Shown here in pieces: positions 1 through 7,700 of a DNA stretch of 64,000 nt; within the stretch, counting starts at the first letter, position 1, and each line of letters begins with the position of its first letter. This DNA comes from Rostratula benghalensis (lineage: Eukaryota > Chordata > Aves > Charadriiformes > Rostratulidae), in contig VXAI01000182.1 of NCBI GenBank assembly GCA_013399305.1, forward strand, positions 1 to 64,000, read 5' to 3'. The notes beneath the pieces were generated by a model. It did not search any database, had not been told where the DNA came from, and saw nothing but the letters and a program-made list of their open reading frames with translations. A program made the translations under genes and the position numbers.

Positions 1-59
1 AACGATGAGAGAGTTAAAGTCAGTAAAACCACTGCCAGATGCTGTAGAAAGGTCTAGTT

Positions 60-65
60 TTTATT
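60..65 (-). promoter_or_regulatory. Polyadenylation signal AATAAA
   Basis: Canonical AATAAA on the minus strand, about 150 bases after the TAG that ends the long frame and 15 bases after the TAA that ends the downstream remnant. The position is right for the 3' end of the ITPRIPL1-like transcript, with cleavage expected at about 35-50. It marks the likely end of the gene. Confidence 0.6.
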
Positions 66-80
66 TAAGCTCAAACTATG

Positions 81-212
81 TTACAGAAGAGGGTATAGGA
101 GCTGGGGTTTGGAGCAGCTTTGCTGGAGGAGACAGTTCATGACAGCATGTACCTCTTCACCTGTGTTCTGCCGGGCCAAATGGGACTGAAACAGAGGAAT
201 CCATGGGGTGTT
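81..212 (-). pseudogene. In-frame coding remnant past the stop (ITPRIPL1-like C-terminal tail?)
   Basis: Beyond TAG 213-215 the same frame stays open for 43 codons, to TAA at 81-83, only 15 bases before an AATAAA signal. The peptide includes L-F-Q-S-H-L-A and, further on, T-G-E-E-V-H-A-V-M-N-C-L-L. The first part recalls the C-terminal tail of avian ITPRIPL1 (an L-F-x-H-L motif followed by A-H). This suggests that a deletion removed the middle of the C-terminal domain and that the TAG is premature. A second possibility is that part of it copies the N-terminal segment of the same exon (see findings). Confidence 0.45.
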
Positions 213-1283
213 CTAGTCGAGCCTCAGGAAGGAGCCAGTGTCGTCTAGCGGCACCCCCAAAATCATCTCAATCTTGAAGACTTTCTCTCTGTTCCATATC
301 TTGAGCTTGCAGGAGCCTGTAGCAGGCAGCACGTCCAGCTGGCAGTAGTATGACACAGGCAAAAGCTCCCATGCGTCTCTCAGCAAGAGGTGGAACCACT
401 CGGTGGTTTTCTCGATGTCTAAACATGAGTTGGTGCAGAGGGTGTTGAGGAGGCTGGGCCCCTGATTTTCCATCTCATCTTGGCTGTGGTGGAGGAAACA
501 TAGTACGTCCTCCACCAGCAACTCTCTCATGCACATACACTGGAGCTGCACATGGAGCTGCACATGGACTTGGGAGGTGCTGGTCGGTGTCTGCTTCGTG
601 GTGGCTTGTTGCAAGCAGAAGGCATGCCCAGGGGGAGCCTGTATGGGCACGATAAAGCGGTAGAGGACATTGTCCTCCAGGGCACTTGACCTGTCACTGA
701 AACAGCCCACCCCAATGGGAGGTTGCAGCCGTAAGTTGAAGTCTTTTCTGGAAACTCTCTGACAGGCAGTAAGAAGCTCCTCTGCCAGTTCCTCCGCCAC
801 CTTGCATGTCTTAGCCATGTACAGCACTGGCCACTGGATCTTATGGGCCACACATTTGCCCAGACCCCATGGGGCACCAGGGTCGTCATCATCATCATCG
901 TCGTCGTAACTGTCCTCGTCGTCGTCATCGTCATCGTCATAGTCATCCTCCTCCTCATCCTCCTCATCCTCCTCCTCCTCTTCCTCCTCGTGACTTCCGG
1001 GGCTGCCCTGCATGCAGGTCCTGCCCCAAATACCACTCCTTTTTCTGGTCCTCCAGCAGAGGCACAGGAGCGGGAGCAGGAGCAGAGCTGAAGCCCAAAT
1101 GAACCACCAGTGGAAGGTGGCCCAGAGCAGGACTTTGCCGGCCTCTGCATTCTGGTCCTGGGCCTGCTCTGGCTTGAGCAGCAGCTGACTCATCTTCCAG
1201 CTCAGGTGCTCTGTGAGGTGGTGGATGAGCCTGTTCAAGGCCACGTGCATCTCTTCACCTGTCTGCAGTGAGCTCTGGGACAT
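213..1283 (-). CDS. ITPRIPL1: ITPRIPL1-like protein, C-terminally truncated (main exon)
   Basis: This 356-residue frame encodes an inositol 1,4,5-trisphosphate receptor-interacting protein-like 1 relative, a single-pass membrane protein of the Mab-21-like family. Residues 1-50 are a polar, helix-prone segment. Residues 51-77 form a Trp- and Leu-rich membrane segment followed by a basic stop-transfer (RTRKR). Residues 99-134 are almost pure Asp/Glu. From about 148 the Mab-21-like part shows family motifs: IQWPV, LQPPIGVG (187-194), PPGHAF, VEDVLCFLHH and NQGPSLLNTLCT. From memory, full members run to roughly 500-550 residues, so about the last third is missing; the frame ends at TAG 213-215. 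An in-frame TAG lies 12 bases upstream of Met1, but just there is a plausible 3' splice site, so the true start may be in a separate exon (1623-1640). Family assignment is confident. Whether the copy makes a working protein is open. Confidence 0.82.
   Translation of the reverse strand: MSQSSLQTGEEMHVALNRLIHHLTEHLSWKMSQLLLKPEQAQDQNAEAGKVLLWATFHWWFIWASALLLLPLLCLCWRTRKRSGIWGRTCMQGSPGSHEEEEEEEDEEDEEEDDYDDDDDDDEDSYDDDDDDDDPGAPWGLGKCVAHKIQWPVLYMAKTCKVAEELAEELLTACQRVSRKDFNLRLQPPIGVGCFSDRSSALEDNVLYRFIVPIQAPPGHAFCLQQATTKQTPTSTSQVHVQLHVQLQCMCMRELLVEDVLCFLHHSQDEMENQGPSLLNTLCTNSCLDIEKTTEWFHLLLRDAWELLPVSYYCQLDVLPATGSCKLKIWNREKVFKIEMILGVPLDDTGSFLRLD
541..564 (-). repeat. 12-base tandem duplication inside the coding frame
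   Basis: The unit TGGAGCTGCACA occurs twice in a row. In the protein this duplicates H-V-Q-L (residues about 240-247, VHVQLHVQLQC). Related proteins, as remembered, have a single V-x-V-E-L-E-C strand here, so this copy seems to carry a four-residue in-frame insertion. Confidence 0.8.
882..989 (-). repeat. Asp/Glu-coding trinucleotide-rich tract
   Basis: About 108 bases of GAY and GAG/GAA codons (seen as GTC/ATC and CTC/CCT triplets on the plus strand) encode residues 99-134 of the ITPRIPL1-like protein: a Glu-rich half, then an Asp-rich half broken by two Tyr. Codons alternate between GAC and GAT, so this is an impure repeat prone to length change. Acidic tracts directly after the membrane segment recur in avian ITPRIPL1 proteins. 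Confidence 0.9.
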
Positions 1284-1326
1284 TTCCCAGCGCAGCTAGG
1301 GCGAGGGAGATAAGGGCAGCTGTGAC
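1255..1326 (-). pseudogene. Out-of-frame signal-peptide segment of the ITPRIPL1-like gene
   Basis: Read from the first acceptor, these bases encode a hydrophobic Ala/Leu-rich stretch and then N-V-P-E-L-T-A-D-R followed by TGA (1257-1255). With exon 1 this makes a 29-codon frame typical of a cleavable signal peptide. The next family-like residues (T-G-E-E-M-H) continue in a different frame, so a single-base-scale indel near 1257-1270 probably separates the signal peptide from the body. The alternative is that splicing normally skips this piece. Overlap with the start of the main frame is real, not an error. Confidence 0.5.
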
Positions 1327-1622
1327 CTGCAGCAGAGGGAAGAGAAGGGGTTCTCAGTGGGTCTGTCAGGAGGGAGCTGGTTGTTGGGGGCCTGGGACGG
1401 GAGCTGCAGGGACTTGGGGAAAGGCAGGAATGGGGGTCCAGAGAGCTGGGAGACACCCATCCATAGCAGTGGCAGCGTGGCCTGCCCAAGGGGCTCCCCT
1501 GGAGCAGCGGAACCCTCCCCTCTCTCTCCAGTGTGAGCGCCCACCCCAGGGCCTGGTGCTCCCTGCCAGGCCCTCACCCTCGTCCTCACCCAGCTCAGTC
1601 TCCCCCTGGCGTGTGTACTCAC
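1296..1622 (-). other. Candidate intron with two competing 3' splice sites
   Basis: The donor is GTGAGTAC at 1622-1615. The first acceptor has a long pyrimidine tract and ends CTGCAG, with its AG at 1328-1327, giving a 295-base intron. The second lies 31 bases further on, after a second pyrimidine-rich stretch ending CCCTAG (AG at 1297-1296), giving a 326-base intron. The 31-base difference changes frame. The first acceptor yields a signal peptide and then TGA at 1257-1255; the second yields the long frame without the hydrophobic start. The intron is GC-rich, unlike the rest of the window. Confidence 0.5.
1558..1600. repeat. GC-rich block, copy 1 (partner at 2317-2353)
   Basis: Starts with 17 bases identical to 2317-2333 (GCTCCCTGCCAGGCCCT) and ends with 10 bases identical to the end of the partner (CCAGCTCAGT), with a diverged middle and a net 6-base length difference. 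This copy lies in the candidate intron, next to the donor. The pair suggests an old local duplication of the 5' part of the gene. Confidence 0.55.
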
Positions 1623-1640
1623 CGCTGGCCAAAGCCGCAT
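1623..1640 (-). CDS. ITPRIPL1: Candidate first coding exon of the ITPRIPL1-like gene
   Basis: Eighteen bases starting with ATG (1640-1638), with G at -3, encode M-R-L-W-P-A and end exactly at a strong splice donor: exon ...CCAGCG, intron GTGAGTAC (1622-1615). The exon ends in phase 0. Joined to the acceptor at 1327, it continues into a hydrophobic signal-peptide-like run (V-T-A-A-L-I-S-L-A-L-A-A-L-G). Joined to the acceptor at 1296, it reads in frame into the long coding frame. A tiny signal-peptide exon before one large exon is consistent with this gene family as I remember it, but the exon is inferred from splice signals and reading frame, not from transcripts. Confidence 0.55.
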
Positions 1641-1700
1641 TGCCACAGCCCTGCCCTGGGTTGCCTTTTGACTGCCCCAGGCATTGTGACACCTCCTTTG

Positions 1701-1708
1701 TGATGTCA
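1701..1708 (-). promoter_or_regulatory. CRE/ATF-like site upstream of the ITPRIPL1-like gene
   Basis: TGATGTCA (TGACATCA on the gene strand) lies 61 bases upstream of the candidate ATG, inside a near-palindrome with arms TTGTGA and TCACAA. This is a one-mismatch version of the cAMP response element, bound by CREB/ATF/CREM-type bZIP factors. The surrounding 1640-1800 region is GC-richer than the desert and carries no obvious TATA box. The promoter role is inferred from position only. Confidence 0.35.
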
Positions 1709-1924
1709 CAAGCATCAGAGCCGCATCACCGGTGCCGTGTGACCCAACAAACGAAGGCACCTCACTGGGCCTGTTGTTTGCGCACGGAGAAGGACTGGTG
1801 GGTGATGTGACGATTGGAGGCCGCCTTTGGCATGGCAGTCATGAAATTAGAAAGTTGTCAATTCTTGGAGAATTAAGGCATGTATTTTCCAGAACTGTGC
1901 CCTAGGACAACTGTGCCTTCAGGG

Positions 1925-2250
1925 CAGATGTTGGCCTGTTTATGGGCCTGGTTCTGAGAGTCCCTTGGGAGGCAGTGCTGAAGGGCAAAGGAGCCGTGGA
2001 AGGCTGGACGTTCTTCAAGAAGAAATCTTCAAGGAGCAAGCCAACCCTCCATGCAGAAAGACAAGCTGGCAGGGAAGAAGACCTGCCTGGCTGAACAGAG
2101 ATCTCTTTTGCTGGCACTCAGGAAAAAAAATGGAAAGCTTCTGACTTTTGGTAGAGAAGGTGTAGGTAACTCAGGAGGACTCCAAAGATGATGTGAGGTT
2201 CTGCAGGGGGAAAATTAGAAATGCCAAAGCCCAGCTAGAACTTCTTTCTT
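1925..2250 (+). mobile_element. CR1 LINE, internal ORF2 fragment
   Basis: A decayed piece of CR1 ORF2 from the region around the start of the reverse transcriptase. Translation gives WEAVLKGKGAVEGWTFFKK. After one missing base the next frame gives EIFKEQ, CRKTSW and RRPAWLNRDL, matching the CR1 signature (FFKKEIL...CRKT...RPAWLNREL). The end, through AAAATTAGAAATGCCAAAGC, also matches CR1. Several stops and indels make it non-functional. Both ends of the element are missing, so this is an internal fragment. The 5' boundary is uncertain by about 40 bases. Confidence 0.8.
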
Positions 2251-2316
2251 TTGCTCAGTCTTTTAACAGTAAGATCAATTTTCTTGGGCTGCCTGGGACT
2301 GGATGAGACCCACCCA

Positions 2317-2353
2317 AGCTCCCTGCCAGGCCCTTGCCATTGTCCAGCTCAGT
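2317..2353. repeat. GC-rich block, copy 2 (partner at 1558-1600)
   Basis: Same orientation as copy 1 and about 760 bases away. It sits between the end of a CR1 fragment and a perfect 23-base tandem duplication. No coding sequence can be recognised around it, so if this was a second gene copy, only flank survives. Confidence 0.5.
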
Positions 2354-2360
2354 TTGAAGC

Positions 2361-2406
2361 AGCTGTGATTGGAATTCAATCACAGCTGTGATTGGAATTC
2401 AATCAC
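2361..2406. repeat. Perfect 23-base tandem duplication with inner palindrome
   Basis: Two identical units of AGCTGTGATTGGAATTCAAT plus CAC. Each unit contains GTGATTG and CAATCAC as inverted 7-base arms around GAATT. Perfect identity implies a recent slippage or duplication event. Confidence 0.85.
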
Positions 2407-4582
2407 AGCTTTTACAAACCCAGGACAGATCTGGCTATCAGTACTTCACAAGGAATATGATGGTACAGAATAAAGGGTTTGCAGCACAGAAGTAACTGCT
2501 TTTTTTAAACAGAAATTTATCACTTTTGGGGAGGAGGATGAAAAATGTGATTTTGAACAGCATTTTATAATTTTACTTAGAAAAGCTGCAGGAAATACTA
2601 TTTTATGTAAAACTAATTGCTTAGCTTGAGCTTTATTCATGAAAAAAAATTATTTTACCGTAGAACCTAACTGTCTTGTTGACCATTCTTCATAAAAACT
2701 GCCATATTCCTATACCAATGTTTCAAAAACTATAGCGCCTTGCAGCTTAAACTGTGAACCGGAATGGAATCAATGGGGAAAGTGAACAAAGCAATTGAGA
2801 GAGAAGGGCAATGTTGTTGTTTCTGTCTGGCATCTCTCTCTAGGGGATGATGAATCATTAAGGTCTTCATGTCCAAAGAGATACCAGAGAGATTGTGAGA
2901 AATGGCTGAATATAAAAGAAATCACAGATCAGTAAACAGCAGAAGAATATCACACTGTCAAATCAAAGTCTCTGACCCCTGATGCTAGCAAAGGAGACCA
3001 GACCTCAAACTGTACTTACACCCCTGTAAGGTAATGTTACTTATGAAAACTTCAGCGGCTGAATTCCTAATGTATTAATGTACTCAGTGATTTTTTTAGT
3101 AATTGCTTTGGACTGGGTTTGGACGTGAAGATTGTTTTCCTTTTATCCAACGTTCATCTTCTCAGGAAACCTGCGTCTGCAGTATGTGCTGGTTTGTGTC
3201 CAAATTGTCCTCCAGAAGATAACTGAGTTCAACCTTTTATTCAGTGAAGAGGGCCATGTTTCAAGAGAAGTTTCACACCCTGATACTATGGTCTTGGATT
3301 TATCATCTTGTTTTTCATAGACTAAGATCTGAGTCTAACTACTCAGGACAGAGGCTAAAAAATCCCATGCCAGGATCACTTCTATGGAGTTGACTACATT
3401 GATTCTACTTCAGTCCAGCAAGAGTGAATTATTCTCCATGTGTTTCTTCATGAGAGAAGACGAGCCCTTTATTCACTTGGAGTTCCTGTCTTCTTCATCT
3501 GTGGATACAGCGCACATCGTGCAGACCTGCTAAAATATGAGGTCCTCTATGTGGGAAAACCACATTTTGGGAGATGACCATCTAGTTAAGCAGCTTGTGT
3601 GTTAGCTTTAATTGTTGTCAACGAAGCAGAATAATCAGCACAAAGAAATAAAAGACATTTTTCTTCTTAAAAATCTGACTGCACGAGAGAAATTTGTTGA
3701 AAATACAAAAATCAGGTTTTGTTTGAGTATGCAGTTTTTTGCACAATATATTTCAACCTTCATAGAGTCATGTGATAGATGGGAAGCTCTGTCCTTATTT
3801 GGTGTCCTCTATATAATATCTTGTCCCACAGAGATCTGCCCACGAACTTTCAATCTGATTTAAAGCAACCTATAATTGCTCCATTTCCTGAACTGAAGCA
3901 TGTTCATTTACCATAAAGCTTTACTGCTACCGGCGTGTACTTGCAACAAAGGTAAAAACGTAGATGAAGACTGAAGAGTAATATGAGAAAGATTCCATAA
4001 ACAAATTTCAAATCAATAGTCTTTTTATGTACACACTGGATCTCCTACCTGCTCAGACTACTGTGTATCAAAAGCAGCTTCACTGACAGCAGGGGAACAA
4101 CTACTGCAAGAAGAGCTTAACTGGAGAAAAATAATGCATTTATGACTTTCTATTGCAGGTAGTTTTTACTGTGAAATGTGACCGAAACAAGGAAGAATCA
4201 CTGCTTTCCACCTTCTGTTCTTCCTGAAAATGATGAAGTGCAACATATAACATGAGTGAGATAAAATCACTCAGTCAAAACAACTGACATCCATTTGAAA
4301 ATGGAATAGCATTTCCTTTGTTTTATAATATCCCAGATAAGACAAATAAAAAGATACAGACTGCAGAAATATACCCTGTATTATATAAAGAACCAAGAGA
4401 TTAAAGGATGACTGAGACCTCGTTTGCTTAAGATTAAAATTGATGACTCTCATAGATATCAGTGGCCTTAAACTGCATTTACAATGGCAGAGAGGAATGT
4501 TAGGTCATAAAATCTGAGGTCTGACATCATGTTAAAGAGAAAAGTTAAAGGCTCTTCAGTATGCTGCAACAGGTTAGTGTCT
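2407..4582. other. Intergenic, no gene recognised
   Basis: AT-rich sequence with stops in all frames and only short chance frames (60-80 codons). A pyrimidine-rich stretch ending in AG at about 3165, followed by a short open frame, resembles a splice acceptor, but the peptide is not recognisable. Confidence 0.6.
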
Positions 4583-4730
4583 CCATTTGATCTTGGCAAG
4601 TTATTCAATTACTTGGTGCCTCAATTTTCCCGGTAGTAAACCGGGCATAATACTGTGAGTGTCCCAGTGCCACTGACAATCTCAGTACTTGTGAAGTTAT
4701 CTATGCATTTAAATGATAGGCACTGAAAAC
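4583..4730 (+). mobile_element. MIR-type SINE remnant
   Basis: The stretch TGATCTTGGCAAGTTATTCA, then GGTGCCTCAATTTTCCC, GTAGTAAACCGGGCATAATA and, later, GTGAAGTTATCTATGCATTT matches the order of MIR landmarks (TGACCTTGGGCAAGTTACTT, GTGCCTCAGTTTCC, TGTAAAATGGGGATAATA, GTGAGGATTAAATG). Divergence is high, as expected for this ancient amniote SINE. The tRNA-derived head is not recognisable. Confidence 0.7.
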
Positions 4731-7700
4731 AGAGATTTTTTAATTGTCATTCTGTGCATGGAACATCAAGATACCAAATTTTTCCCTCCATGTGCTAGTT
4801 AAGTAGAAGTATTTAAAAATATTTTCCCCCACTTAAGATTAGAGCATTTATTGCTTGCTGAAGGGCCCCACTATTTCCAGTCACAAACTGAAATTACATT
4901 GAATTGTTTGCTGGCATTTCCAGTCTAACTAGTGAAAATCAATTGTTGAATTTAGCTATAACATGGTCAGTAAATAGACAATCTGATCCAATTTCAAGGT
5001 CAGTGCACATCAAGCTTAATTAAAATGGTGTGGTATGTTACCCATTGTTATTGAACTGTCTAAAATATTCAAGAGGACTCTAAGGACTCCAGCATGCACC
5101 GGATCTATAGAAAAAAAAAAGACAGACATTTATTTATACTTTCAGATCCACAAGGAAAAACTACCAGGACCTAGAGATCTCTTATGACTGCTACCATTTC
5201 TATTATTAATAAGTTATTAGAATTAATTTACCAAGGGAGTTTCTTGAGTGGGTTAAACTAGCTAAAACCGAAGTCACTGTCACTGAGGGAAGGGTCTGCT
5301 TTTCTCCATCACCTGGCAAGCTGTTCCCTCCAACGCATTGCCTCCTGCAAGTGTGAGACCGTGTGCTGAGCCTTATGGGGAACCTGGCCCAAGCTAATCC
5401 AAAATGAGAACATAATTCCTATGCTTTGACTTCATGTTGAGTGTGTAATTGCTTGAATTTTCTTCAAAATATCTAGATTAATTTTCATCTTTTGCACATT
5501 TTTAAGCCATGAAAAATCATTAAATTCTGTAAAAAGTACTTACTTTCATTGGTAGAACAGAGATCAGCACCTTTAGCCACTGTGTAATTGAATTACAGGA
5601 GAACTAAGAATTTTTTTTTTAGATATTCTGTAAAATGACCTCCTGGAGCACGTGAAAAAGAAAGTGCCAGGAAGGTATAAATTAAGGTGAAAGACACAGT
5701 GGGAGTCAATTCTCTTCTTCCGCCTCCCTAGTTACACCCACTGAATGCAATACTAATATGAGTCTCACTACTTTCCCCTTGCTCCCACTGCCTTCAGTGA
5801 GATCTGCGTTTGGCCTATTATCTGACTCACTTGTATTGGATGTGATATGACATCATTTAAGTAATTGTTTGGCCCAATGGGACTCACTTTTTCCACCCAC
5901 TGGCTTTGTATGCAAGGGCAGAATTAAATGCATTGCATTGACTTTCCCCTGTATCAGCATGTCAAAAAACATTCAGAGGGCAACGTTATTCCTTTTCTTA
6001 ATTAATAAGAATATGAGCAACTCTTCCTTTGTGAAATAGTCATTGAAAATTTGCTTATAAATATTCATAAGTGTTAACAAATAAATTTCATCCTTACGTA
6101 TAACAGTGACACTTAAGGAGATGAGAATACACACACACAGAGGCATGCACAGAGCTACGTTGTATTACAAACCACTGCTATTATGACATGATCCAAATAA
6201 GATTTATTTCAGAAGTCTTGAACACAGATCATGCCAGTAAGATGTCTCCTTTAGACACATCAATGGTTGTTTGTGGAATAATAGCACTACCATGTTTTAA
6301 TAACTGAACTACTCCCAGTGTAAGCCCTTGAAGTGTTTATTTCCTCAGTGTTTATGCAGCGATGCATCACATGTTCTTAACAGCAGATGAAATGCTTGTA
6401 ATGTCATTCCCACTGCTGGAAATCAGAGCATTTATGGCTGCTGTAAATTCAAAATTGTCTCCATTTTCCACAGCATCTTAGTGGTGTAACAGACCTTCAC
6501 TGGAAAAAAAAAAGTTTTTATTTAAAAAAAAATACATGAGATGCTAGCTGAAACTATGAATAGTTCAGATTATTTTCCTTGCTCTCTTACCTTAAATAGA
6601 GCTAGATAGATGATGACAGTTCATTCTGAGGCTCTCTCACGGCTGATTTCACCAAGTCCAGCCCCAGCTTGCTGCCCTGCATTCAGGGGATTCACTCAGG
6701 TCCTCAGTCTGGCCAGCAGCTCCCTTGCCTCTCTTGCATCAGATTCAGACATTCTCCTCTTTCTATCTTTGTATGTCTTCAAACAGTTCCTAACATGACC
6801 CTGGGATGAGTTATTCCTTTGACAAAAAAACCCTCTGTGTTTCACAAAGCTGGATGGTTCATCAGCCCCAAATTCCTGGTGGCCAGCACAGGAGGTGGGG
6901 AGTCCTCCCAGTGCTCTTTCTGCTTGTGCTGCTCAGTCAGGGAATCAAAGCAAGGATGAGCTCCTTGTGCCCCATCTTCGCTGTCTTGAAAATGGATATA
7001 TAACCTTTTGTATCTCATTGGATGAGTAATCTGAGATTTCAAAGGATACACAAAGGTGTCAGGTACCCATGTGCTGCTGATGCTTACAGGATGCTGTGAA
7101 TCAGTCCTGGTCCTTACAAACATCTTTCAGATAAAGGCTATTACAGGTGCCCTTGCTTTTTGTTTTTTTTATTTTCCAGCACTTTCTAAAGTGCTTTTGA
7201 GTTGCAGAGCCAGAGCAATTGAGGGATTTAAATGACTGCATTTTAAAAAGAGCAGAGAACTGTGGTCCCAGGCCTGGCCTAAGTGAGAAGTTGTTTGTCC
7301 TGTTCTTCATCTCATGAGGCCAAATCTGGGATTCTGTGTAACACTTCCATTTACAAAATGAGATGACACACTGCTGTGGAGAAAGTACAGGATGAAGAAC
7401 CTGCAGCCCCTCTTAAGGAGAGTTTTTTTCTGCGAGCTCATAGACACTCAGGAGGCTTGGTGGGGATGCAAGATCTGACTTCTGAGGGGAAGAGTGTCTA
7501 TAGTTGTTCAGCGAAGCATTAACTCAATGTGACAAACAAGGCAGAAAGGAGAAGGCATGCTGAAGTGAAGCGAGGATCACTCACTAGTGGTTTTGAAAGG
7601 GAATGTATTCACAGGGGAGTAATTAATCTTCCTTAGTTAGGATTTTCACAGAAAGCTCATAGGAGGGCTGTGAGCAGAGGAAACAAAAAGGAGCAGTTCA

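Noticed and set aside
843..1102. Plus-strand frames with runs of Ile/Val/Leu or His/Arg/Pro opposite the acidic tract
   Set aside because: They are the antisense reading of the Asp/Glu triplet repeat of the ITPRIPL1-like gene. The hydrophobic look follows from complementing GAY/GAG codons.
527..1150. A 207-codon minus-strand frame rich in Met-Thr and Arg
   Set aside because: It overlaps the ITPRIPL1-like coding frame in another phase, and its repeats are the shifted reading of the same triplet tract.
1296..1760. A 154-codon minus-strand frame upstream of the main exon
   Set aside because: It reads through the candidate exon 1 and then the GC-rich intron. The part after the donor has no family motif, so only the 18-base exon is kept.
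3132..3320. A possible exon after a pyrimidine-rich AG at about 3165 with a 62-codon open frame
   Set aside because: The peptide is unfamiliar, there is no matching donor with consistent phase, and frames of this length are expected by chance.
5690..5960. Words resembling an old sauropsid interspersed repeat (CTCCCACTGCCTTCAGTG, TTTGGCC)
   Set aside because: The similarity is too patchy to define a family, strand or boundaries by eye.
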